Part shown: piece after piece, positions 35,776 to 43,993 of the stretch | Numbering within the stretch: position 1 is the stretch's first letter | How the letters are laid out: each line of letters opens with the position of its first letter | DNA from: Dongia rigui | GTDB lineage: Bacteria; Pseudomonadota; Alphaproteobacteria; Dongiales; Dongiaceae | DNA: 64,000 nt | Direction: 5' to 3' | Assembly: GCF_034044635.1 (NCBI RefSeq) | Contig: NZ_JAXCLX010000002.1 | Span: forward strand, 248,001 to 312,000 | Notes under the pieces: model-generated | The model's input: only the letters and a program-made list of their open reading frames with translations | Databases searched by the model: none | Told to the model about the DNA's origin: nothing | Position numbers and translations under genes: made by a program

Positions 35776-36810
35776 ATGGCTTTCATCCACGATTATGTTC
35801 CTGTGTTGCGGTGGAAACGAGGCGAACGTGTTGGCATCAGTCACCTCACTGCGACATCTCGAGGGAGAGTCACACCTCTTTTTCAGCTGGCACCCGAAAG
35901 CTATGTTGGCAAGGAGAAAACCGCGAAGCGTGCCGCCGTTCCAGCGCCCGCCGCATTTGCAAATGAACTCAAGGCAGCCTGGGGCACCGCGTCCTTTTAT
36001 CTCGACACCGCCAAACTCGGGTCCGCTGCTGCCGCGGAACTAACTGCAGTCGCGGCGGCCTGCAGCGCCAATTCAATGGAGATGATTCCGATCTCTTATC
36101 TTGATGCTCCGACGGCTTATCAGTCTGCCGTAGCTAAGGTTGCCGCCTCAGATGGGCGCGGCGTCGGCCTTAGGGTCGACTTCGCCCAATTCACAGACGC
36201 GAATAGGTGGGCGAAAGGCTGGCCTCACGCGCTGAGCGCGACAGATCTGATCTTGGACCTCGCTAGCAGCGTTCCTTCGGTAGTCAGCCTCGGCAACCTG
36301 GCCATAGAGGCTTTCAAGAAACTCCACCAGGGTGAAAAATGGCGGACGGTTACATTGATCGGCAGTAGCCTGCCCGAGAATTTCACTGGGTTCGCGAGCG
36401 GGACTCACGAGATCGAAAGAGTCGAGTGGAAGCTCTGGCGCAAATTGAACAAGGCATCACTGCCCTACCAGCTCGATTTCGGAGACTATGCCACTGTTGC
36501 AGTGACTCCCCCGCCGTCAGGGATTCGGTGGGGCTTCCCGATCAATGTGAAATACACATTGGGCGATCACTTCCTCGTCTGCCGTGGAGTAAACACCTCA
36601 GGCTTGGGTGGCGTTGATATGGACGTTCAGCTCATTGATCACGCACGCACAATCACCAAGTACCCGAACCGCACTCCGCTAGCTGACTGCTGGGCTGATG
36701 CCAATATCGATGAGATTGCGGCGAAAAAGAAGCAGCCGGGAAACCTAGAATCTTGGGTGCAGTTTGGCGTCAATCGGCATGTTTCCCTGGTCCGGGATAG
36801 TTTGCCCTAG
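35776..36810 (+). CDS. Beta-family protein
   Basis: A 344-residue protein whose opening FIHDYVPVLRWKRGERVGIS and PLFQLAPESYVGKEK match the group annotated as 'beta family protein', whose members are often encoded beside sce7726-family genes. Later landmarks are FYLDTAKLGS, GVGLRVDFAQF and a C-terminal KYPNRTPLADCW. Its biochemical role is unknown. A strong GGAGGGGGAAACAGC precedes the ATG. Its last 66 nt overlap the 3' end of the convergent sce7726-like gene, so the two form a tight tail-to-tail pair. Confidence 0.7.
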   Translation: MAFIHDYVPVLRWKRGERVGISHLTATSRGRVTPLFQLAPESYVGKEKTAKRAAVPAPAAFANELKAAWGTASFYLDTAKLGSAAAAELTAVAAACSANSMEMIPISYLDAPTAYQSAVAKVAASDGRGVGLRVDFAQFTDANRWAKGWPHALSATDLILDLASSVPSVVSLGNLAIEAFKKLHQGEKWRTVTLIGSSLPENFTGFASGTHEIERVEWKLWRKLNKASLPYQLDFGDYATVAVTPPPSGIRWGFPINVKYTLGDHFLVCRGVNTSGLGGVDMDVQLIDHARTITKYPNRTPLADCWADANIDEIAAKKKQPGNLESWVQFGVNRHVSLVRDSLP

Positions 36811-37365
36811 CCAATTTTGGCGGCGCTTCAGCGCCGCCCGCACATAGTCTAAAAGCTGAGACAGTGGAATCGTGTCCGCCAAGTGCTGATGAATTGCCTT
36901 GATTCTTTTGCTGCGCCAGCCGCTTGCGGAGCCAATCGTTTCCAAGACCGAAAGAGCCTCGTCTTTCCAGAGCAGCTGAGCGACCAAATACGGATCTTGG
37001 CCAGGATTGCGCCGCCCGCGCCGCTTTTGTCGGAGGTGCACGGCGCCGTCTTTCTCGCTGGCTAACAGCACGCCCCACCAGGCTGGCACGGAAGCGACTG
37101 CCTTTTCGGCATGCCGCTTCCCGACGACAAGCGACACTCGATCGAACACTCGGCTGTAGAGATCGGCCTGAAGCGGCAGACGGTCCAATGTGTCCCGATC
37201 ACTCTTGAGCTCATAGCCGGATAGTTCGCCATTTATGACTGCGATGTCTATCCGCACGGAGCCAGACCACACTCCCATTTCTTGGACGATACTTGTGTCG
37301 GTGTCGCCGGAATGGAGATCACGGAGCATGGCAATAGTTGCCCGCCGCACGTCCGAGTCCCGCAT
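36745..37365 (-). CDS. sce7726-family protein with PD-(D/E)xK nuclease-like motif
   Basis: A 206-residue protein. MRDSDVRRATIAMLRDLHSG, then VRIDIAVINGELSGYELKSD, contains the Asp...Glu-x-Lys order of PD-(D/E)xK nucleases, followed by RLPLQADLYSRVFDRVSLVV and ASVPAWWGVLLAS, all typical of the sce7726 family. A GGGGGAG lies 8 nt before the ATG. It is paired convergently with the beta-family gene. A role in nucleic-acid cleavage and defence is inferred from motif and setting. Confidence 0.7.
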   Translation of the reverse strand: MRDSDVRRATIAMLRDLHSGDTDTSIVQEMGVWSGSVRIDIAVINGELSGYELKSDRDTLDRLPLQADLYSRVFDRVSLVVGKRHAEKAVASVPAWWGVLLASEKDGAVHLRQKRRGRRNPGQDPYLVAQLLWKDEALSVLETIGSASGWRSKRIKAIHQHLADTIPLSQLLDYVRAALKRRQNWLGQTIPDQGNMPIDAKLHPRF

Positions 37366-38057
37366 TGGCTTTTCTCCCCCAGGAACGGGAAAATGATATC
37401 ACTTACTTGCCGCGTTTCCTACACGACTGACGGTCACGTTGCAACGCGGCGAGCATTCAATTTGCCGATATGGGTGACTGTCCCATCACCCGCTCAGTCC
37501 GAAGCTCGGCCGACTGCTTCAGCATGTCCCGGTTAGCTATTAGCATGTAGGTCCGGGCCGATTCCCGCGGCTCGGTGATCGTCTTCCGCAGGCCCCAGCA
37601 CAGGCGAATTCCGCGACGTCATCTCAGTCCCGGAAGTGCATTAACCGCTGCGGCTATAGCGGATTGAGCGGCGGGTGCAGCCCCGCCCGCCGCCGGCCGG
37701 TGTATCGGGCCAACCGCCTCAGAAGCGCTGCCGATTTGGTGAGGTCGGCAGCCACGGCCGAAAGCACTCTTGCCCGACCGCGTTTAGCCAGGGCCTTAGC
37801 GACCTCGTGAATGGTCAGGAAGAGCTCGGCCCGACGTGCACGATGTCGGCCCGGGCCTCGGTGGGTTTCAGTTTGTCTCTCATGACTTCTACCCCATTGA
37901 CGCCGGCAAAGCGCCGGTGGCACCGCCGCATTGGCCGGCGGCGCTACAATCTGGGATTTCCCATTTGTCTCCGGCCGATGTGAACTCCGGGTATACTGAC
38001 CTATTGAGTTCCCTTAATGTTCTCGTCTAGGGTCTCCCATGGAGCTGGGGAGGCGGT
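37366..38057. other. Cargo-zone region with no convincing gene
   Basis: About 690 nt between the sce7726-like and zinc-protein genes. One minus-strand frame (37654-37923) is listed separately with low confidence. On the plus strand a 47-codon frame from ATG 37393 has GGGAAA before it but no recognisable content. Composition is mixed, and the region may be remnant sequence. Confidence 0.4.
37654..37923 (-). CDS. Possible small hypothetical protein
   Basis: An 89-codon frame whose second half (AELFLTIHEVAKALAKRGRA, then LTKSAALLRRLARYTGRRR) reads like a basic helical protein, while the first half is an unlikely Arg/His-rich stretch. A second frame starting MRDKLKPTEARADIVHVGP stops just where this helix begins, so a frameshift or pseudogene is possible. 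No family is recognised. Confidence 0.25.
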   Translation of the reverse strand: MPPALCRRQWGRSHERQTETHRGPGRHRARRAELFLTIHEVAKALAKRGRARVLSAVAADLTKSAALLRRLARYTGRRRAGLHPPLNPL

Positions 38058-38450
38058 ATGCCGGAAGTACGCGACAAGCACGGCGCGCCCAAGCTCTGGG
38101 GGACACTGCGCTGCCTAGTCCCTGGGTGTGGCGCTGAGCGCCTGATCGAGCCGGAACAGGCCGAGCGGCTTGCGCAGCGGCTCTCGGCGGGCATCGGGGT
38201 CCGCTACTATCTCTCGCGCCTCAAATGCCGAAAGTGCGGCTTCAGGAATGCGTCGATCGCCTTTCATCTGGCCTATGCCGGGAAACGGCCCTGGGACGAT
38301 CGCCGCCGGCCTGGCGAGCCGCGGAAGCCGTTTGCGCATGAGGGTGGCGATCCTCAAACTGCCACACCCGACGAAGCGGCCCGGCACAAGGCAATCGGGG
38401 AACTTCCTGTGATTGTCAGAGGGAGCGGAAACCGACGGAAGACTAAGTGA
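38058..38450 (+). CDS. Hypothetical zinc-finger-like protein
   Basis: A 130-residue protein with a CxxxxC pair (RCLVPGCGAERL, residues 19-24) and CRKCGF about 40 residues later, which together could bind zinc. The segment RLKCRKCGFRNASIAFHLAY looks like a mobile-element nucleic-acid-binding finger. The C-terminus is charged and low in order. GGGGAGGCGGT precedes the ATG. I do not recognise the family; it is element cargo. Confidence 0.5.
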   Translation: MPEVRDKHGAPKLWGTLRCLVPGCGAERLIEPEQAERLAQRLSAGIGVRYYLSRLKCRKCGFRNASIAFHLAYAGKRPWDDRRRPGEPRKPFAHEGGDPQTATPDEAARHKAIGELPVIVRGSGNRRKTK

Positions 38451-38614
38451 CTTAACGTCGGACCGCCCGACGCACGTGAACGGGAAAGGTTGAATCACTC
38501 ACGTTCGTTGCCTTTGCCCTCGTCCAGTGTTTTGGCCGCCTCCCGGTTTCGATAGGTATTCCGCACCGCGCGGTCTCTGGCCGCTCGGTCCAACCTTTTA
38601 GGCGATCGTAGCGC

Positions 38615-39082
38615 CTACATAGCCACCGCTTTCACCAGCTCGCGAAGTTGTTTTCGAGTGGCGGCATCAATTTTATAGTAGGCCCTTACGAGTTCGAGCG
38701 TCTCGCGCCTAAACATTTCATCGGGCTCCGGTTCGATTTGCTTTAGCTCTGGCGCTTGCATCACCTGGGCGGGCGATTTGGATTTCACGTCGCCGGGAAT
38801 TTCTTCGAAGAACCAAGAAAGAGGCACGTCAAGAACTCGGGCCAGGTCGAACAGCCGGCTGCTGCTGACGCGATTGGCGCCGCGCTCGTATTTCTGCACC
38901 TGCTGGAAAGTGAGCCCGATGGCCTCGCCCAAATCCGTTTGGCTCAACCCGAGCAAGGTTCTTCGTTGGCGGATCCGCTGACCAACGTGGATGTCAATCG
39001 GATTGAAGAAACCCTTGCTGGCCATCCGGCCGGAGGATTTGCGCGGTTTCTTGGCGGACTTCCCTTTCGGGGCCTTACCCAT
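38615..39082 (-). CDS. XRE-family transcriptional regulator
   Basis: A 155-residue protein with a Lys-rich N-terminal tail and a Cro/CI helix-turn-helix at residues 30-90: [38 protein letters not shown], then [22 protein letters not shown]-terminal helical region includes [17 protein letters not shown]. This form is common in alphaproteobacterial chromosomes and prophages. A 13-bp direct repeat directly upstream is a likely binding site, so the gene may repress itself. Confidence 0.85.
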   Translation of the reverse strand: MGKAPKGKSAKKPRKSSGRMASKGFFNPIDIHVGQRIRQRRTLLGLSQTDLGEAIGLTFQQVQKYERGANRVSSSRLFDLARVLDVPLSWFFEEIPGDVKSKSPAQVMQAPELKQIEPEPDEMFRRETLELVRAYYKIDAATRKQLRELVKAVAM

Positions 39083-39086
39083 ATGT

Positions 39087-39115
39087 GTTTGTCCCTATTT
39101 CTGTTTGTCCCTATT
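39087..39115 (-). promoter_or_regulatory. Direct-repeat operator upstream of the XRE regulator
   Basis: GTTTGTCCCTATT occurs twice, at 39087-39099 and 39103-39115, 16 bp apart start to start. On the minus strand the copies (AATAGGGACAAAC) overlap the leader and ribosome-binding site of the regulator gene. The arrangement suggests autorepression. Confidence 0.55.
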
Positions 39116-39312
39116 GATAACCTAGGGGCAGAACAGAATACATCGTCCTGGGAGAAAATGCCTGGCTCACAAGAGTTTAGCCATGCCGACATCAGATGCG
39201 GCGTGTCCCGGTGTCGCCCAGGAACTGAGCGCAGATCGGGCACACGCCGCATGCAAATCTCGTTTCGCCACGAACCAGTAGACGTTGAAACTTATCCCTC
39301 CGCCTCGTTAAG

Positions 39313-40929
39313 CTAATTTGCGACAGGCTGGAATGCGTGAGCAAAAACGTAATCTGCGATTTTATTGCCCTGCTCGATTCCTGCGTCAGCGTCGAACTGC
39401 CAATGAATCCCCAGCCAAATCCGACTGCGGCCATTCGCATATTCAGCATGGCTGAACGATACAAATGACTGCGGAAGTTTGGCTCGGGGCTCGGTCCCTC
39501 CGACAGGATAGTTCAATCCATTGTATTCGTCGGACACCAGTACGAACGGTGTCGCGTCGTCCCAAAAATGGCGCAGCATGCCAAATACCGTACCTCCGAA
39601 GACGGCATGGCCCGACGGGTACGCCGGAAACGGCGGCGTGAAATTAGGTCCGCGGGCGTTTGTCGCCGGAGCAGCAAGCGGTAGCCAATTTGGGTCTTGC
39701 TGAGTGTCTGGGTTGCCATCGCGGTCGGCAGCCCGGATCGCGGTAACAGGCCGCCATAGCTGATAATGGTATTTTGCTTCCCAAGCAGATATTGCCGCAT
39801 CCGCCATTGCAGTGTTGACCAGAGCTAAGTACCTCGAAAAATCTGCGACATCCCCCATCCGTTGTTGCAAAGCAACGGTATCCGCGACTTGGTTGTATAG
39901 TCGGGGCGGGGCACAAAGCGCGGGTGTTCCATCGTAAGCCCAGAAATAACCCTCGAACGTCTGATAGTCTCGCCGATCTCCAGCAGCTTCGGCATTCTTT
40001 GCGCCAACTTTCGCCACCTCATTGAACGCCCGAGCGTAGTCTGCGCTGTCTAAGGCAGGAGGAGGCAGCGGGCGAAATTGACTCGCTGACTCGATAACAA
40101 ATGGCCTCACTTTCGACCACTCGGCGCCTAATGCAACTGTGAGCTTGTTTTCCGGATCCGGATCAGGACTCCAAACGCCAGGGCACGGATTTGGAGATAC
40201 ATCGCACTGGTTGGGCACAAATCCTGAACCGTATGCCAGTTCTTTGCGGTCGGCACCGTCATTCAATCGTTTCTGGAGTATAGATTGCGCCGCATCCCTT
40301 CCGAGCTCCTCGCCGGCTTGGAGTTCCTTCTCCAACTTCTCCTTTAGCGTTGCATTACCTGCACCTGAGGGAGGCTTAGGCAAACGGGCAATGTAAACTG
40401 AGAACTGAGAGTCGAGCCGATCTTTCTGGTAGGGATACATTGCCAGAAGCGCGTCATGCGCCGCCTGGCCAATCGCCATCTCGAGAAAAACAGGAGAGGC
40501 TGCCAATGCTGGATCCGACTTTCTAAGTCCAGTGTAGCTCTCATATTTCTGATAAACAGAATTCACCGCCTCAAACATCGCGATGTGCACAATCGCCATT
40601 GCATAGCTTGAGCGATGGGGTCCGATCCGTTCGGCGAACCTACGGGGGTCGTCCCCGGATCCGGGCTCGACCGGCGTGTGATCAAGTGCAGTTGCTTCAA
40701 GAGCAATGTTACTCCAAAGCAACAGTCTCTCCAGTTTTGTTTCTGCGGCCCGCGGGGGCATGAAGCTCTCCAAGCTCAGCGATCGCTGTGTATTTTGCAC
40801 TTCTAACAGCTTCGCAAATTCCGCTTGGTTCTCGGGGCTGAGCGCCGTCTGTGCGAATGCATCGCTCTGCATCGAACAGTACAAGCTGACTGCAATCCCC
40901 ATAATGAGCCACGTCCATCGCCTGGCCAT
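39313..40929 (-). CDS. Secreted vanadium-dependent haloperoxidase / PAP2-type protein
   Basis: A 538-residue protein from ATG 40929 after AAGGGGAG, with a signal peptide ending SDAFA-QTA. The metal/phosphate-binding set is complete: KYHYQLWRPVTAIRA (Lys, Arg) near residue 380, PPFPAYPSGHAVFGGTVFGM (Ser-Gly-His) and GRSRIWLGIHWQFDADAGIE (Arg, His). This is the vanadium haloperoxidase/PAP2 phosphatase fold. The protein is probably periplasmic or exported. It is element cargo; its substrate and benefit are unknown. An AT-rich segment (40980-41060) lies upstream. Confidence 0.82.
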   Translation of the reverse strand: MARRWTWLIMGIAVSLYCSMQSDAFAQTALSPENQAEFAKLLEVQNTQRSLSLESFMPPRAAETKLERLLLWSNIALEATALDHTPVEPGSGDDPRRFAERIGPHRSSYAMAIVHIAMFEAVNSVYQKYESYTGLRKSDPALAASPVFLEMAIGQAAHDALLAMYPYQKDRLDSQFSVYIARLPKPPSGAGNATLKEKLEKELQAGEELGRDAAQSILQKRLNDGADRKELAYGSGFVPNQCDVSPNPCPGVWSPDPDPENKLTVALGAEWSKVRPFVIESASQFRPLPPPALDSADYARAFNEVAKVGAKNAEAAGDRRDYQTFEGYFWAYDGTPALCAPPRLYNQVADTVALQQRMGDVADFSRYLALVNTAMADAAISAWEAKYHYQLWRPVTAIRAADRDGNPDTQQDPNWLPLAAPATNARGPNFTPPFPAYPSGHAVFGGTVFGMLRHFWDDATPFVLVSDEYNGLNYPVGGTEPRAKLPQSFVSFSHAEYANGRSRIWLGIHWQFDADAGIEQGNKIADYVFAHAFQPVAN

Positions 40930-41162
40930 AAGTCGCTCCCCTTGAAAGAAGTGATCTCCACAGCTCAGAGAGTACCAAAATACCATTTCATCAACTAATG
41001 GATTCACACGTTAAGACAGATTAATTTATTAACTATTCGCCTAAAAGGGGAATACACAGTATGGGTTTTTCGGACAGAGGTGTTAGCCGGAGTGCGACTC
41101 CGTCTAGGCAGTTGCGACCCGTCCGGCGCGCCCAAACCGTATTGCCTGGCTCTTGTTTAGCG

Positions 41163-41657
41163 TCAGTCCTGAAACGGATTCACCCGCGCGCGCTTAGGCG
41201 CAAGCGAAATGGCTCTGGCCGGCTCCGCCGGCACGTCGATAACTGGAAGCGCTGGTCGTTGCACCCGCGCGCGAGCCGCCGCGAGCGCTTCGATAACGCT
41301 AACCTGGGTCATCTCGACCTTATCGATCATGAGCCCGCCCATCTTGGCGACGATCTCCTGACCCTTCATGACCGCGTTCATGTTCTTGTGTTGGCGCGCG
41401 AGTTCCATGTCCTCGAGAATGCTCTTAACGCGGTTCTCGCGCGTGATGGCCATACTGTCGCGCAGCACCTGCCGCCGCTTGTCGATCGCTGCCCTGATGC
41501 GCGTATTGTTGCGAATGAGCTTGTCGGCCGCGCGGCGCGCGTATTCTTTCGAATAACCAGCCTCGCGCGCAGCCTGCGAAGCATTCATGCCGCCAACGAC
41601 AAGATCCACAAACTTGTCTTGCTGCGGCGTTAGATCACGGTCCTGGGGCGCCTTCAT
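41163..41657 (-). CDS. Phage terminase small subunit
   Basis: A 164-residue protein. The N-terminal part, LTPQQDKFVDLVVGGMNASQ, AAREAGYSKEYARRAADKLI and NNTRIRAAIDKRRQ, is the typical TerS DNA-recognition region. The rest is helical. No large subunit is encoded in the element, so packaging would need a helper phage's motor, as in phage satellites. The ATG overlaps the stop of the upstream small zinc protein by 4 nt. Confidence 0.82.
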   Translation of the reverse strand: MKAPQDRDLTPQQDKFVDLVVGGMNASQAAREAGYSKEYARRAADKLIRNNTRIRAAIDKRRQVLRDSMAITRENRVKSILEDMELARQHKNMNAVMKGQEIVAKMGGLMIDKVEMTQVSVIEALAAARARVQRPALPVIDVPAEPARAISLAPKRARVNPFQD

Positions 41658-41857
41658 TCCAGCCCCGCCGGAATGAAATTGGCGTCAGCAATGGCGGCAA
41701 AGCTCGCCAGCTTCTTCTGTGCGTCGGTGGATTTGGGGGGGATGTGCGTCAAGTTCCAATGCTCATCACAGTAGGGTTTGCCCGCGCGCGTAGGACGCGA
41801 GCACCAGGCGACGGGCCGCGCCTGCGGGTCACCATGTATGTAAGCGCAGCCATTCAA
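41654..41857 (-). CDS. GcrA-like zinc-tail small protein
   Basis: A 67-residue protein: CAYIHGDPQARPVAWCSRPT followed by GKPYCDEHWNLTHIPP. The Cys/Cys/Cys/His set and the GKPYC-EH motif match the C-terminal zinc element of the alphaproteobacterial cell-cycle regulator GcrA, but the N-terminal DNA-binding helix is missing. It overlaps terS by 4 nt. It may bind nucleic acid or interfere with host GcrA. Confidence 0.6.
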   Translation of the reverse strand: MNGCAYIHGDPQARPVAWCSRPTRAGKPYCDEHWNLTHIPPKSTDAQKKLASFAAIADANFIPAGLE

Positions 41858-41864
41858 TCGCTGC

Positions 41865-42626
41865 CTACGTCGCCGGCTTCAAGTCGGCCGCGTATTCTGC
41901 ATACTCGCCACCGGGCTTGAACTTGCTGCCGTCCCAACCTTCAGCCGGCGTCACCAGGGGCTTGTCTGGCGCATAGTCGGCAAAAATCGCCTGATCAGCC
42001 GGGATCGTCTGCCCCATGCCGGGGAGAAACCCTAGATGATGCAGCACCACGTGGCGCAGCACGCCGAAAGCACGGTCGACCATGCGGTCGAATTCCTTGT
42101 CGCTCATTGTGGGGCCGGCTGAAAGCGCGGTATCCCATGCCTTGCGGACCGCGCCGGCCAAGTCGCGAATATGGTTGTCCACACTCGCGAACGCCTGGAC
42201 CGTCGTTCTGTGAGCGTTGCAGCGCTCGATCGCGGCTTGCTGATCGGCTTGAACTTGGCGCAACGCGCTTTGCCTCACCGCTTCACTGCGCTGCGCTTCG
42301 TCCGTCATTGCCGCTTCGAGGTCGCCCACTTCGGCCGCAAGGATCGTGAACTTTGCCAGGTATCGGGCCAAGCGCTCGAGGTGCGAGACTCCTTCCTTGG
42401 CCAGCACCGCGGCGGCTGCATCGCGTCCTGCAAGGGCGTCGGCGTTGGCTTTGCGCGCCGCCTCAATCTTCGCCGGCAGTTCGGCCTCTGCCTGCAGCAA
42501 TGCGTCATAGATCGTGCCTGGCGATGCGTCGGCGGCTAGCCGCAAAAGGTCGACAAGGTGGCTTTGCGTTGCCGCGTCACTCAGGAGCGGAATTGCAGCA
42601 GTCTTAAGGTCTTGGAGTTTTGCCAT
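41865..42626 (-). CDS. Hypothetical coiled-coil protein of the element
   Basis: A 253-residue, strongly helical protein. Residues 25-150 are Ala/Glu/Gln-rich with heptad spacing (LLQAEAELPAKIEAARKANA, RQSALRQVQADQQAAIERCN). The C-terminal part has LPGMGQTIPADQAIFADYA and ends GEYAEYAADLKPAT. No named family is recognised. It lies in the leftward phage-type block between the 65-aa gene and the GcrA-like gene. Confidence 0.6.
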   Translation of the reverse strand: MAKLQDLKTAAIPLLSDAATQSHLVDLLRLAADASPGTIYDALLQAEAELPAKIEAARKANADALAGRDAAAAVLAKEGVSHLERLARYLAKFTILAAEVGDLEAAMTDEAQRSEAVRQSALRQVQADQQAAIERCNAHRTTVQAFASVDNHIRDLAGAVRKAWDTALSAGPTMSDKEFDRMVDRAFGVLRHVVLHHLGFLPGMGQTIPADQAIFADYAPDKPLVTPAEGWDGSKFKPGGEYAEYAADLKPAT

Positions 42627-42646
42627 GGTACGTTCCTTTCGTCGTG

Positions 42647-42844
42647 TCAGGCCGGCGCGTTGCTTGTGACGATCTTCGCCACGATGGCCTCGATCGCATT
42701 GATAACTTGCGGCTTACCGCGCCCGGCAACACCGTTCTTGATCCTGAATTCGAAATCAGCTGTCGGTGCGGATGACGCGCCTACGGTGACAGCGGCAGGG
42801 CTGAGGCCCTTGCCAAGGTTGATTGAGTAAAAAGTATCGGCCAT
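42647..42844 (-). CDS. Small conserved phage-type protein (65 aa)
   Basis: From ATG 42844 the protein reads MADTFYSINLGKGLSPAAVT and continues with VTVGASSAPTADFEFRIKNG, a mixed strand/helix protein. AAAGGG precedes the ATG; the open frame extends 19 codons further upstream with no support. Similar short proteins occur in alphaproteobacterial prophages, but no function is known to me. Confidence 0.55.
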   Translation of the reverse strand: MADTFYSINLGKGLSPAAVTVGASSAPTADFEFRIKNGVAGRGKPQVINAIEAIVAKIVTSNAPA

Positions 42845-42857
42845 GGGGTGCCCTTTC

Positions 42858-43022
42858 TCAGTTGGTTTCGGCGGTGCCGTTGACGAAAGCTTCGTATTCA
42901 CTCGCCCGCTCGGTGATTTGCTTGGGCGTGTGGTCGAAGCGATTCACCAGCTTGAGACACTCAAGCCGGATTTCTTGCTCGGGGGTGAGCGTCGTGGGTC
43001 GTTTGTCGGTTGTTTCAGCCAT
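42858..43022 (-). CDS. Small hypothetical protein (54 aa)
   Basis: A 54-residue frame: MAETTDKRPTTLTPEQEIRL, then ECLKLVNRFDHTPKQITERA and SEYEAFVNGTAETN. It overlaps the 3' end of the preceding gene by 8 nt and ends 13 nt before the next start, as in a packed operon. The sequence is helical and charged. It lies in the element's leftward block. Confidence 0.55.
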   Translation of the reverse strand: MAETTDKRPTTLTPEQEIRLECLKLVNRFDHTPKQITERASEYEAFVNGTAETN

Positions 43023-43779
43023 GGGAAATGCCTTTCTTGGCCAGGAGTTGTTCAGCAGTGAGTGCTAGCGAGCTAATGACATGGGCGTTGCTGCCGGCGC
43101 CCGTGACCGAAAGCATGTCGATAACGCCGGGTGATTTGGCGTCGAGTTCACGGATCAACTGCGCCACGAGTTTGAGCTTTGCCGGCTTGGTGTCGCCCCA
43201 CATGCGGTCCAGCATCGCTTCCTGCCGGTCGCTGTAGGCCTGGCGCTCGGCGTCGCTGGCGTCGCGCCAGGTGGCGAACGTCTTTTCGGCTTGGTGCAAG
43301 ATGCTGTTGCCGATGCTCACGGGGATCTGCGCAGTTTGCAGCCATCCGCGCACCTGCTCCTGCCGTGCCTCCGCTTCCTGCAGTTCTTCCGGGGTGTCAG
43401 TGGGTAGGCCAAACAGGGGCACGCGGTATTCCGCTGGATTGATCGGCTCGTCCGTTTGGCTGTCCGCACCTTCCGGGTGCGCTTGCCGCGACAGGTCTTC
43501 CAGTTCCTTGTTGGCGGCCGGATCGCCAGCGAGGTATTTGGCGACCCACGCTGGATCCTGCTTCAATTGGGCGATGCGCTGTTGCGCTGCCTCGGAGCCG
43601 GTCGGTGCCTCATAGGACGTGCCGGGGTCGGCATAGGCCGTTTGGTGCAGCCGGTTGGACTCTGCGACCACGGCGGCATCACCGGCCAATAGCTTGGCGC
43701 CCCATGCCGGGTCTGATTTGTGAGCTTCAAGCGCGGCCAGGGCGTCAGCCTGGGTATTGGGTGCGATGTTTTCTGTCAT
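43015..43779 (-). CDS. Phage-type protein with internal duplication
   Basis: A 254-residue acidic protein from ATG 43779. Two copies of a 28-residue unit lie near the N-terminus: SDPAWGAKLLAGDAAVVAES and QDPAWVAKYLAGDPAANKEL, each followed by a Leu/Ala-rich tail. The C-terminal half is helical, with RQEAMLDRMWGDTKPAKLKL. It may be a scaffold- or adaptor-like protein, but no family is recognised. A TTG start 6 codons upstream is possible. Confidence 0.55.
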   Translation of the reverse strand: MTENIAPNTQADALAALEAHKSDPAWGAKLLAGDAAVVAESNRLHQTAYADPGTSYEAPTGSEAAQQRIAQLKQDPAWVAKYLAGDPAANKELEDLSRQAHPEGADSQTDEPINPAEYRVPLFGLPTDTPEELQEAEARQEQVRGWLQTAQIPVSIGNSILHQAEKTFATWRDASDAERQAYSDRQEAMLDRMWGDTKPAKLKLVAQLIRELDAKSPGVIDMLSVTGAGSNAHVISSLALTAEQLLAKKGISHG

Positions 43780-43898
43780 GTCGTCATCCAATCTCAAAGG
43801 GTGGGGCGAACGTGTGCGCGAGATTTCGGCTCACGGGCGAGCCTCATAAAAAATTCTGGTCTAGCCCGCTCGAGGGGCCTACATCGCGTCGGCGATTG

Positions 43899-43965
43899 TC
43901 GGCCGGCTTGGGTGCCACCCGGGGCACCCCCCGGGGGTCGACGATCGACCCTCGAGGCCGGCCGA
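43899..43965 (-). other. Nested inverted repeats between two element genes
   Basis: An outer 9-bp pair, TCGGCCGGC (43899-43907) with GCCGGCCGA (43957-43965), encloses two inner hairpins: GGGTGCC/GGCACCC (43910-43916 with 43923-43929) and GGGTCGA/TCGACCC (43935-43941 with 43945-43951). It lies in the 214-nt gap after the coiled-coil gene and would be transcribed leftward. It could be a structured RNA, an attenuator or a DNA cruciform. Confidence 0.5.
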
Positions 43966-43993
43966 TTGCCGATCACCGCTGCAGTCACCGGCA

